Assembly: GCA_027493615.1 (NCBI GenBank)
Contig: JAOSKK010000023.1
Span: 1-64,000, forward strand
Direction: 5' to 3'
DNA from: Verrucomicrobiota bacterium
Lineage (GTDB): Bacteria; Verrucomicrobiota; Verrucomicrobiia; Limisphaerales; J093
DNA length: 64,000 nucleotides
The notes beneath the pieces were generated by a model. The model did no database searches. It saw only the letters and a program-made list of their open reading frames with translations, and had not been told where the DNA came from. Every line of letters begins with the position of its first letter. The first letter of the stretch is position 1. Both the position numbers and the translations under genes were made by a program. Of the stretch, positions 52,255-61,166 are shown piece by piece.

Positions 52255-53525
52255 TTACGAACATCGGGAATTGGACCGGGCCAGCGGATCCCACGCCGGA
52301 ATCCTGTCCGCGCGACGCTCCGCCACCGCCTCAATCACATCGGCGTACCGGGCGAGGATATCCGACATCAGGAACCGCTCCTGGACCAATCGCCGCCCAT
52401 TTGCTCCCATCGCGCGGAGAAGTTCATAAGCGTCGGCCGCCTCGGCCACCAACCGCGCCAGCCCCTCATAATCGAAACTCCCGACCGTCCGGCCGGTCTG
52501 GAACCGACGGATGAGCTCGCTCTGCATCCCATCCATGGCGGCGAGAATGGGTTTCCCCGCCCCCATATAATCCAACAGCTTGTTTTCGAAATAGATATCG
52601 ATGAGCGGGCTCTTGAACAGCGTCATCAACGCCACATCCGCCGCCTCGAGCAGCTCCGGGATGCGACGCTTCGGCACGGGATCGTGAAAGTGGATGTTGG
52701 CCAGCCCAAGCTCACGGGCGAGCGCCATCGCCGCCGGTTTACGCTGACCCTGACCGAACAAGTCGAACCGGATGTCGGTCCGGTCCCGCAAGGCGGCAGC
52801 CGTGCGGACAATGGTCTCGACGGCCGTGACCTCGACATGGGTGCCAGTGAACAGAGCGACGAAGCAATGACCCCATCCCAGCTCCGCGCGGACGCGTTCC
52901 CGGGTGCCGGGCGCCAGTTGATAGAGCTCCGGGTCAAACCCGTTCGTCAACACATCCACCTTGGCCGCCGGCAGCCCTTCCTTGACCAGCTCGGTCTTGA
53001 TGCCCGGGGTGAGGCTCACCACGCGACCTGCCCCGTGATAGAGACTGTTGGCGAGGCGATGCAGCGGCCACGCCTGCCACGGCGAGATTGCTCCCTTGAC
53101 CACAAGTGCATCCGGCCAGAGATCGCGCACCTCGAGCAGGAACGCGACGCCCCAACGCAGTGCCTGACGCCTTGCCACCCAGCCTGTGAACAGCGGTTGG
53201 ATGCTGCCCACGACCACATCCGGACGCGGCAGGGTCCGGGCATAACGCCGGGCCCGCCAAGCATATCCCAAATACGTCTCGAGTCGCGCCCGCAAGCCGC
53301 GTCGCATCCCCGGGCGGCGGGCAACCGGTGCACCTGCATCCGCCCTCCGCGGGGCGTGACGTGCTCCTCCGGCGGTTCCTCCTGCTCGCTGTAAGCGTTG
53401 AAATTGCCGGCCACGACGTGGACCTGATGCCCCCGTTCGGCCAGGAGCCGAACCAACTTGCGCGGAGTCAGGGTTCCCGGCGAATTTGGTCCGGAAAAGA
53501 ACTGCTGGAAGTGATGGATGATCAC
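52255..53525 (-). CDS. Glycosyltransferase family 4 protein (a), one frameshift
   Basis: VIIHHFQQFFSGPNSPGTLT at the N-terminus, LLEVRDLWPDALVVKG, VDVLTNGFDPELY, ALFTGTHVEVTAVET and FENKLLDYMGAGKPIL make a GT-B fold enzyme like WbuB-type transferases that use nucleotide sugars. The GTG at 53525 overlaps the upstream stop (GTGA). A break near 53310 splits the N-terminus from the rest. Last gene of a five-gene overlapping cluster. Confidence 0.85.
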
Positions 53526-55021
53526 GGAGGAGTCAACGTCAAGTGCACCACCGCGCCCGCCACCAGCTCCGGCAACACCACGCGCCAACGTTCCGGCCGC
53601 CGCTGCAGCTCATGGGCCGCGCCCGTCACCGTCACGGTTCCCCAACGTGCGCCGTCCGCAATCTCGATGACCAGGTCCTTGATAGCCGCGGCTGGCCGCA
53701 CCGTCACCCGCCATGAACCTGTGGTGCGGGCGTCCCGCCTGCACTCCCCGGGTTCATGCTCCTTGGGCAAGGCCGCGTGGGCCAAGGAGCTTCGCCCCTC
53801 CTCAGCCGGTTTGACTTCAACCCCGACCCGGGCCCGGGCACGCCACCAGCGGTTGATCTCGGCGCCGGTTGCGCACCACGGCTGAGCGCGGCCAACCGCT
53901 CGAGCAACCGCTCGTAGACCATGTGCCAGTCCCAATACTCGGGTTCGTTAAAGAAATTGTTGTGCCACAGCAGGGTGATGAGCGCGCCGTGCCCGGCAAG
54001 CCGCCCAGTCAATTGTGTGCAAAACTCGAGGGGCATCCTCCCCACCCAGGCGCAGGTAACGGAACACGCTGGTGTCCATCACCGTCAACGGCAGTTCGAG
54101 CAGGTTGCTCGCCTGCCCGCGCACCGGATCGAACGTGAAGAACGGGAACGCCAGTCCGGATCGCGGTCCGGGGACACTGCGATACCCGTACGTGGCGTCG
54201 TACTCGAACCCCGCCGCTTCCTGGGCCCGCCACGTGTCTGGAAAACTGTAGCGCAGCAGGTGATTCCGGATTCCGACCGCCTGAACCCCGAAGGCCTCGG
54301 CCATCGCCTCGCGGCTTTGCCGATACAGGGCGGCGTCGTTGAAACGATAATACCCGCCATGCACACCCAGCTCGCAGCCGGCTGCCAGCACCAGTCGCCC
54401 GATCTCCCGAATCTCCCGGTCGGCGTAGGAGAACCGCGCGCCCTGACGCGCCCAGTACCGGTCGTGCAGCACAAAGAACGTGGACCGGAACCCGTGCCGC
54501 GCCTCGAGCGCGAGGATCGTCTCGAAATCCCACAACGTCCGTTTCGGTCGGAACAGGGCGCGAAGAACGCGTCGGGTTGCCAGGGGCACGCTGCCCGGTT
54601 CCCCACTCAGCAGCATCCGGCGGATGTGATTGACATCGGCCACGACCCGGAACAGCTCGCGGTCGTAGATCTGGTCGATGTCATGGGAGAGGAAAAGTGC
54701 GAACGGTGCGGCGCCGGGCCAGCGGGCGAGGGTTATCTGGGGGGCGGTTGGATCTGCCGGGTGGGCGTGTTCCAGCGCGGCAAACTCCGCGTGCAAGTCG
54801 GGCGCGGTACGGACGCCGCGATACCGCCGGTCCCCGTCCTCATCGAGCTGAGCAGTCAGGTAAGGCCAGAGCTGCCCGCCGAGCGCCTCCGGAGCGAGGG
54901 GCGGGGACCCACCCTGGCCCATGGCGTCGGCCAGCAGGGCATTGGTATAGGCCAGATCGGCGGGCGCAGCCGGGGACGCTGAGGGTCCGGTCTTGGAAGC
55001 CGTGCTGGGCATGGAAGTCAA
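53522..55021 (-). CDS. Polysaccharide deacetylase (3) with REP-containing C-terminal region, frameshifted
   Basis: An N-terminal helical domain precedes a NodB-like domain: FALFLSHDIDQIYDRELFRV, GFRSTFFVLHDRYW, CELGVHGGYYRFND and VGIRNHLLRYSFP, ending with LITLLWHNNFFNEPEYWDW. Breaks lie near 54040 and 53885. In the C-terminal part the coding strand runs through a REP-B palindrome (53721-53744) and a second palindrome around GCTCCTTGG, then returns to ordinary sequence (DLVIEIADGARWGTVTV). ATGA and GTGA overlaps link it to both neighbours. Confidence 0.8.
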
Positions 55022-56319
55022 AGGAGGGCCTGCTGGGTGGTAAGTGGGGGTGGACCGTGCAGGCAGGATGCCCGCACCACCGCGGGGCGACTTGGTGCAG
55101 GCATCTTGCCTGCCTCCCTGCTCACTCGCTGTGGTGCAGGCATCCTGCCTGCCGCCGTGCTCATTCGGTGTGGTGCGGGCATCCTGCCTGCACCGTCTTG
55201 AATCATCTCCCTACCGCCCCCTCCCGCACGCTCACTTCCCTCTGCAGATCCAAACAGCCCCTGTTCCACGCCGACGTTCTTGAAGCATACCACATCCGGG
55301 CGCAACGACCGCGTCGGGTCACCTTCCACCGCGTAGGGCCCTTTCCAGGGAAGGCGAGTCAACAGGCTCGCATCGCGCAGCTTCACAGGGACGAACGGGG
55401 CCCTTTCCGGACACTCTGTCGGGATCAGATCCCCCGCGCCCGTCCGTTCGAGGAACGCCCGCAGGGCTGCAAACTGGTCCTTTCGACACGCCTCAGTACG
55501 GGGTGCTCGACGCAATTCCAGGAGGGCTCGAACCAAGGAGACCTTGGCGATCCGCTGGACGTCCATATCGTAGTGAATCCGGCCGGCGGCATGCGAGTAT
55601 TCCAAACTGGGCGGCTTCCACCGCCGACAACCGCGCAGCCGCTGAAGTCGCCCCGCCCCTCGTTCCCAGCACTGCTTCAGGACGACCATGCACACCGCGA
55701 TTTCGAGCCGAAGATCGCGGCGCCAATCGCGGGCCGGTGGCTCCAGACCGAGGGTTGTGCCGTCGAAGACCACTCCCCCTCCCATCGCGCCGTGGATCGT
55801 CTTGCCGTTGAAACTGAACACGACCACCGTCCGGGGATCGGCGGGCACCGGTCGGTTCAGGACCAAATTCTGGCAGTCATCCAGGACAATGAAAACATCT
55901 GGGCGCACCCGCCGAATCCATTCCACTCGAGCCGCGCTGGTGTTGTCCGCGCCGAACAGCGAAGCCAGCACCACGGCGCCAACCGTCGGGTCCGTGAGTC
56001 TTGCCTGGAGACCATCCTCGTCCGGCTCAAACCTTTCGTTCGTCGCGTAGGTGCTGGCCTTGAGACCGGCGCGCGTCACCGCACGGGGAACGACGTTGCA
56101 GATGTAATCGGGGACCAGGACTTGGCAGCCTGGCAACGTCCGGCTCAGGCCCTCGCAAACCGCGGAAAGCGCTGACCGACCCGACTTGAAGAATAGAACA
56201 TTCCGTCCACCCGAACAAAAGCGCCTCAACAACAGGTCAGTCGTCTGCTGCTCGAGCCCACGGCGTGGCCACACCAGCAGGACAGGCGCGACAAGCAGGT
56301 CGAGAAAACCCTTCAACAT
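55018..56319 (-). CDS. PLP-dependent aminotransferase-like protein with REP-coded tail
   Basis: 433 residues, intact. NVLFFKSGRSALSAVCEGLS, LVPDYICNVVPRAV, FIVLDDCQNLVLN and the PLP-Lys region FSFNGKTIHGAMGGGV identify the DegT-like fold. After about residue 365 the sequence becomes repeats of AGRMPAP and similar, read from REP-B palindromes at 55057-55193, and the stop overlaps the next gene start (ATGA). The tail is probably not needed for catalysis. The sugar substrate is unknown. Confidence 0.82.
   Translation of the reverse strand: MLKGFLDLLVAPVLLVWPRRGLEQQTTDLLLRRFCSGGRNVLFFKSGRSALSAVCEGLSRTLPGCQVLVPDYICNVVPRAVTRAGLKASTYATNERFEPDEDGLQARLTDPTVGAVVLASLFGADNTSAARVEWIRRVRPDVFIVLDDCQNLVLNRPVPADPRTVVVFSFNGKTIHGAMGGGVVFDGTTLGLEPPARDWRRDLRLEIAVCMVVLKQCWERGAGRLQRLRGCRRWKPPSLEYSHAAGRIHYDMDVQRIAKVSLVRALLELRRAPRTEACRKDQFAALRAFLERTGAGDLIPTECPERAPFVPVKLRDASLLTRLPWKGPYAVEGDPTRSLRPDVVCFKNVGVEQGLFGSAEGSERAGGGGREMIQDGAGRMPAPHRMSTAAGRMPAPQRVSREAGKMPAPSRPAVVRASCLHGPPPLTTQQALL
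55057..55193. repeat. REP-B cluster, four copies
   Basis: Copies at 55057-55080, 55094-55113, 55131-55154 and 55170-55193, in both orientations (GTGCAGGCA...TGCCCGCAC). They lie inside the aminotransferase reading frame. Confidence 0.92.
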
Positions 56320-57494
56320 GCCTGTCGCGCAGGCGATGGCGGCAGCAGCCGGCCATACAGCTCGAGCAGCTTACGCTCCTGATTCTCCCAGTTGTACTCC
56401 TCCTGCACCGCGCGCCGCCCATTCTGCCCGAGCCGAGCCCTTTCGGCCGGTGAATCGTGCAGTCTCCGGAGAGCGTCTGCAATGGCCCGGGGCGAAGCCG
56501 GATCGGCCACCAGACCACAGTCGAGGCGGCCGACCAGTTCGCGAAGGTGTGGGAAATCGGAGATGACCACAGGGAGACCAACAGCCATGTATTCCCAGAG
56601 CTTCACGATGTTCTCTCCCCGGACAGTAAGTGTACGCCGGCACAGGCTGCAGCATCACCACGCCGACATCACCCCCTGCCAGGTATGTGTTCACTTGGTG
56701 CCAGGGAATGCGTCCGTGATACACGACACCCGGGCGCTTGAACTGCTCCCGCAACCAGGCATCGCGGGTCTCACCCGCGATGTGGAACTCGACGTTCAGA
56801 TCCCGCAGGCATTCCATCGCATCGATCACCTGCACCAGACCCCGGTTCCTGGTGAGGCCCCCAACGTACATGATGCGGAAGGGCGCCCCCTCCCCCGAGG
56901 CTCAGGGGTCACCTGACCGAACGCCCGCGGCGGGAAGTTCGCCAGAACAGTCGTACGTCGCGCAGGGAACTTGGCGTGGGTGTGCCGGTCGGCCGTGATG
57001 ATATGCGCGAAACGAACACTGGCCAGGCGCTCTCCCCACCACCAGAGCTTGGACAGGAAATGACCGAAACCCATCGGAAGGCCGCGTGAGCGCAATTTCT
57101 GTTCGTAGTCCTCGTGGGCGTCGTAGACGACCTTCGCACGACCGAGCGAGAGCAGTATCCCTATCGGAATCAGTTCCGGGTCATGAAAGTGGTAGATCTT
57201 AGCCCGCACTCGCCGGGCCAGTCGCCACGCCCGTAGTGCCTGGCCGATCCAACGGTCCAGGGCGCCCTGCGGCGCTGGCAGGGGAACGATGCATACGCCG
57301 CCGACTTCCTCCTCCCGCGGGTGCAAACCGATGACCGTGACAGCGTATCCACCCCGCGCCAAAGACAGGACTTCTGAATCAAAGATGCGGTTGTCCAGGG
57401 CCCGGTGAGCCGTGGTCAAGTGACAGACGGTCCTCGGATGGGTAGTGACCGTCCCCACACCATCGACTGCCGCACGATCCGAACACGAGTTCAT
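56313..57494 (-). CDS. Glycosyltransferase family 4 protein (b), two frameshifts
   Basis: CHLTTAHRALDNRIFDSEVL, VYDAHEDYEQKLRSRGLP, RIMYVGGLTRNRGLVQVIDA and KLWEYMAVGLPVVISDFPHL are GT4 features. Breaks lie near 56905 and at the C-run 56617-56620 (one base too many); correction gives CPGENIVKLWEYM. It overlaps the aminotransferase by 7 bp and its ATG overlaps the stop of the upstream transferase (ATGA). Confidence 0.85.
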
Positions 57495-58690
57495 CTCGGC
57501 ACCTCCCCTGCCCTGCAACACGTTTCGGGGTGCACCACCCGTGCCTCGGCCGCCAAGCCGCCCATCCATGCAAGAATCCCCGCGGCGCGCCGGCCGATCT
57601 CCAATTCGGCTCCGTGTTGGGCGGCAGCCGCGCCCAACCGCTGCCGGAGGGCAGGATCGGAAGAGAGGCGGCCGATCGCGCCGCGGATGGCTTCGATGTC
57701 CTTGTGAGCCACCCGCAAGCCTGTGATTCCCTGCCGGACGAGATCATCATTGAACTCACCGTCCGAGACGATCACCGGCAAACCGCAGGCCATCGCCTCG
57801 AGCGTCGCGTTGGACGATCCCTCAACGTCGCTGGGCAGCACGAAGCAGTCCGCTGCCGACAGCAGCTCCGGAACCTGCTCGTGCGGCACGCGACCGCAAA
57901 ACGCCAGGTTCGGGATCTTCGGTGTCAAGGGCCCCGAGCCCACAAACACGCCACTCACGCCTTCCAAGCCATCCAGTGCCGCCGCCACGCGCTGAACCCC
58001 TTTGGGCGCAATGAAATTGCCCACGTAGATCACCAAAAACCGGTCCTCCGGCAACCCATGCTTGCGCCGCATGGCCAGTCGGTCGCGAGGATGGAATCGG
58101 CGCCGGTCAACGCCGTTCGGGAACACCGCCACCTTCTCCGACGGGAACCCCAACTCGCGGATCAAGCGACGTTGCAGGACGCTCGACACCGCGACGGCAC
58201 CCGTCATGCCGGCAAAGTCGCGTTTGGCCCTCTCAATGCCCAACGGGCGCAACGTCCAGAACGTCCCCTCCCCCACCGCCACGAACCCCGGGCGACCCAG
58301 GCGTTGGGCCGCCCACACCGCCGTGGCCCCGGCCGAGTAGAGGAAGTGTCCATATACCGCATCCGGCTTGGCGGGGAGACGGCTCAGTACGCGCCACGCG
58401 GCCCGCCGGAAGGCGTAATGCGTCACCGCAAAGGTGTTGAAGGAGCCGAGTTGGCGATTGGACACCGACAGTGTCACCGGCCGATGGACCCGCACCCCCA
58501 GGCCAACCCCGGCTCCCGCCGTGGGATCCTGACGCCTTTCGCGCCACCACGTGTGGAGCTTGCGAGGATGAATCACGGTGCATTGCACGCCTTGTTCAGC
58601 GATCGCGTCGGCCAATTGCCGCACAAACGTCCCGTGGTTGGGATGCGCCCGGGACGGGAAATTCCCCGTCACAAAGGCAATGTGACGCAA
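57491..58690 (-). CDS. Glycosyltransferase family 4 protein (c)
   Basis: RHIAFVTGNFPSRAHPNHGT begins the GT-B fold; VAVFPNGVDRRRFHPRD, VIYVGNFIAPKGVQRV and FVLPSDVEGSSNATLEAMAC are the nucleotide-sugar-binding motifs. About 399 residues, intact. No ATG precedes the fold; a TTG at 58690 is the best start, since the upstream frame runs into REP-B. It heads the five-gene overlapping cluster 58690-52255. Confidence 0.85.
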   Translation of the reverse strand: MRHIAFVTGNFPSRAHPNHGTFVRQLADAIAEQGVQCTVIHPRKLHTWWRERRQDPTAGAGVGLGVRVHRPVTLSVSNRQLGSFNTFAVTHYAFRRAAWRVLSRLPAKPDAVYGHFLYSAGATAVWAAQRLGRPGFVAVGEGTFWTLRPLGIERAKRDFAGMTGAVAVSSVLQRRLIRELGFPSEKVAVFPNGVDRRRFHPRDRLAMRRKHGLPEDRFLVIYVGNFIAPKGVQRVAAALDGLEGVSGVFVGSGPLTPKIPNLAFCGRVPHEQVPELLSAADCFVLPSDVEGSSNATLEAMACGLPVIVSDGEFNDDLVRQGITGLRVAHKDIEAIRGAIGRLSSDPALRQRLGAAAAQHGAELEIGRRAAGILAWMGGLAAEARVVHPETCCRAGEVPR

Positions 58691-58781
58691 GCTGGTCTCA
58701 GGGGGTGGGCACTGGGGGTTGGGATGTGAGTGAGGTGAAAGCGGACTGCGAAAGGAGCGCGGCGGGAATCGACACGCACGC

Positions 58782-58962
58782 GTGCAGGCAGGATGCCCGC
58801 ACCACAACGGAGGAAGGCGCTACTCCAGGACTCGCCCCCGGCCATCGCCACCCGTGTCTGGTGGTGCAGGCATCTTGCCTGCTACCGGCCCATCTGCTTG
58901 TGGTGCGGGCATCCTGCCTGCACCCGTCGCCTCTGCTTGTGGTGCGGGCATCTTGCCTGCAC
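58782..58962. repeat. REP-B cluster, four copies, overlapping the RAYT 3' end
   Basis: Copies at 58782-58805, 58861-58884, 58900-58923 and 58939-58962. The last three are read in frame as the RAYT C-terminal tail. Confidence 0.92.
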
Positions 58963-59584
58963 CCCTGCTCCAACTCACCGAGCTAAACGCCCACTCCTCC
59001 GGCTGCGCACACCAACCCGCCTTCACGGGGTTGTTCACCGTGTAGTCCACGAGCTTCCGAAAGCTCGCAAAACTCCGGACCAGATGATCGAACGACTCCC
59101 GCTCCCAAAGCGCTCCGGTCCGTCCGAGGACACGATTCACTGCCTTGGCCGTAAACGACTTCCACGTATGCAGGATCGCCGATAACCCATGCCCGTCTGC
59201 CGGTGTGACAACCACATGCACGTGGTTGGGCATGACACACCACGCGTGCAGGGCATAGCGCTGCCCGTCGAAGTGCTCCAGAGCCTCGATCACGATCCCG
59301 GCGACCTCGGGTCTTCCCAGAACACAGGAACCCGCTCGCAGCGGCGGTTCGTAATAGGCGGCGACGGCCTCAGGATCGTCGGGGCTGGGTTCCGGGGTCG
59401 TCGGTCGTTCGTCTGCAGGAACCACCGCATCCCAGAGCCGGTAGGTGACGAAGTACGTGCCGCCGGGCTTGAAGAGGTGGGGAAGCTCGCCGCGGGAACG
59501 GAGCGGTGCCCAACCTCGGTTGGCGGCCGCGAGGCTCGCTTCCGTAACCAGCAGCGGCTTACGCTCTTGGCCACCCTCATCCAT
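58820..59584 (-). CDS. REP-associated tyrosine transposase (RAYT, Y1/HUH family)
   Basis: 254 residues, intact. FKPGGTYFVTYRLWDAVV, the metal-binding HUH pair in AWCVMPNHVHVVV (His121, His123), FTAKAVNRVLGRTGALWERE, and the catalytic-Tyr segment LVDYTVNNPVKAGW (Tyr181) define the family. RAYTs recognise and cut REP hairpins as single strands. Copies of a palindrome crowd both sides of this gene. The tail from about residue 208 repeats AGKMPAP and AGRMPAP, being coded by three REP-B copies. The ATG at 59584 precedes the conserved part and follows a REP-B copy. Confidence 0.92.
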   Translation of the reverse strand: MDEGGQERKPLLVTEASLAAANRGWAPLRSRGELPHLFKPGGTYFVTYRLWDAVVPADERPTTPEPSPDDPEAVAAYYEPPLRAGSCVLGRPEVAGIVIEALEHFDGQRYALHAWCVMPNHVHVVVTPADGHGLSAILHTWKSFTAKAVNRVLGRTGALWERESFDHLVRSFASFRKLVDYTVNNPVKAGWCAQPEEWAFSSVSWSRGAGKMPAPQAEATGAGRMPAPQADGPVAGKMPAPPDTGGDGRGRVLE

Positions 59585-59596
59585 GCCCCTTCTCCT

Positions 59597-59758
59597 GTGG
59601 TGCAGGCATCTTGCCTGCTCCCGTCCCGTCTGTTTGTGGTGCGGGCATCTTGCCTGCACCAGCCTGCACACAACCGAAGATCAACTCAAAGTGCAGGCAG
59701 GATGCCCGCACCACAAGCTGGGTCTCCACACCAAGAGCAGGCAAGATGCCTGCACCAC
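59597..59758. repeat. REP-B cluster, four copies, upstream of RAYT
   Basis: Copies at 59597-59620, 59636-59659, 59691-59714 and 59735-59758. The first pair and second pair are in opposite orientation, so they form larger hairpins (BIME-like). Confidence 0.92.
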
Positions 59759-59779
59759 AACCATGAAGCCTCCGCCCCC

Positions 59780-60940
59780 TCACCGCCGCAGTTTGCGGTA
59801 GACGAGATTGACAGCAAACCGCGGCAACCACCGAAGCATCACCCCCACGGGCGGCACCCGGATCGCCCGCGGATCCCGGAAGTACCGCCAGCCCCGAAAA
59901 TCCAATCGCAACAGCCGGTTCAACGCCACCGTCGTGTTCACCCAGTAGAGCGGCGGCGGCCCGTTGGAGACCGCGTCGCCTGACAACCCGAGATAGCGTC
60001 GCACCAGGGCCTGGCCGAGGTTCCCGCCCGTCAGAGGATGCTGCATCCAGAACCGCGGATTCAGCTCGATGAGACAATACCTTCCTGTACGACTGTCCCG
60101 AACGAACTCGAGCTCGAACGGACCCGTGAACTGCAGCTCGTCCAGGAGCCTCCGGGTCGTCGTGGCCAGCTCGGGCAACAACGGGATCAGCTCAACGACA
60201 TCCCCGTTCCCCTGGCGATCGGGGAACTGGAGGACCTTGTGGGTAGCCACGTAACGGGGATCGGTGGCGTCATGCCAACCACACACCGACACATTGTCGC
60301 CCGGCGCCAGGCTGAGGGCCTCCTGGTAACACCAATCGGCCGGCCCATAGCCCAGACGCTCGCCCTCGCGCCGCATGGCGTCCCACTCCGCGCGTCCGCG
60401 GATGAACCGGTTGAGGGGGGTCCGACGACCCCGCACCCAGGTGCGCCGGTAGCGGAAGTAGAATTGCTCGCCAAACTCCGCGAACGGGTCACGGTCAGCG
60501 GTCACGGTCCGCGGCACCTCGCCGAAACCCTTGGTCGCGATCAGATCATAAAACAAATAGCGGTCCAGGATCTCGTCCAGACGGCAATCCGGACCGGGAT
60601 GACAGATCGCACTGGCCAGCCACGGATGCCCCCGGGCGGCCCGGATCTCCTCCACGGACCGTTCTTCGGTGGAGAACAACCACTTCCGATCCTCGAGCGG
60701 GACGCGCCGGGCGAGGTGATCGATAAGATTTCCCTCGTCCGGGACCTCCCAAACCTCCACGCCGCGGCCATAGAGGCTCATGAGCACCGCGGGCTCGCTC
60801 GCCCGCCGCAGGCAGATGATCCGCCCCGACCAACCCGTGGCGCCGATCAAATCTACCAAACCCCACGCGTTGACGTAGTGGCTGCTGACCAGAACCCAGC
60901 CGTCGGTGGGCGCGCTAGCCGCCTCGAAATGCGAGCTCAA
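59780..60940 (-). CDS. ATP-grasp ligase-like protein (2)
   Basis: 386 residues, intact. GWSGRIICLRRASEPAVLMS opens the N-terminal domain; ELQFTGPFELEFVRDSRTGR and YCLIELNPRFWMQHPLTGGN are the ATP-grasp metal site (E-x-N). The TTG at 60940 is chosen because GGAGG lies 4 bp upstream; the open frame extends further only through REP-B copies. Substrate unknown; possibly adds an amino acid or acid to the glycan. Confidence 0.8.
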   Translation of the reverse strand: MSSHFEAASAPTDGWVLVSSHYVNAWGLVDLIGATGWSGRIICLRRASEPAVLMSLYGRGVEVWEVPDEGNLIDHLARRVPLEDRKWLFSTEERSVEEIRAARGHPWLASAICHPGPDCRLDEILDRYLFYDLIATKGFGEVPRTVTADRDPFAEFGEQFYFRYRRTWVRGRRTPLNRFIRGRAEWDAMRREGERLGYGPADWCYQEALSLAPGDNVSVCGWHDATDPRYVATHKVLQFPDRQGNGDVVELIPLLPELATTTRRLLDELQFTGPFELEFVRDSRTGRYCLIELNPRFWMQHPLTGGNLGQALVRRYLGLSGDAVSNGPPPLYWVNTTVALNRLLRLDFRGWRYFRDPRAIRVPPVGVMLRWLPRFAVNLVYRKLRR

Positions 60941-61000
60941 AGGTCCTCCGAGGTTGGTTGGGGTACGCGCGCCTGCGTCTGTGCCGGCGGGCGCGTCGTT

Positions 61001-61095
61001 GTGGTGCAGGCATCTTGCCTGCCCGCGGCGGTGCTGGATCCTGTGGTGCGGGCTTCCACCCTGCACCCGTCAGCAGGCAAGATGCCTGCACCACC
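61001..61095. repeat. REP-B cluster, three copies
   Basis: Copies at 61001-61024, 61043-61065 (divergent, GGGCTTCCACCCTGC core) and 61071-61095, in the gap between the SUMF1-type gene and the ATP-grasp gene. Confidence 0.9.
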
Positions 61096-61166
61096 AAGCT
61101 GTCCATCTGGGAAGAAGAGTCGCGTGGCGGCCGGAGCGCAGTCCCGCCACTCCTCCGCGGTCGGCG

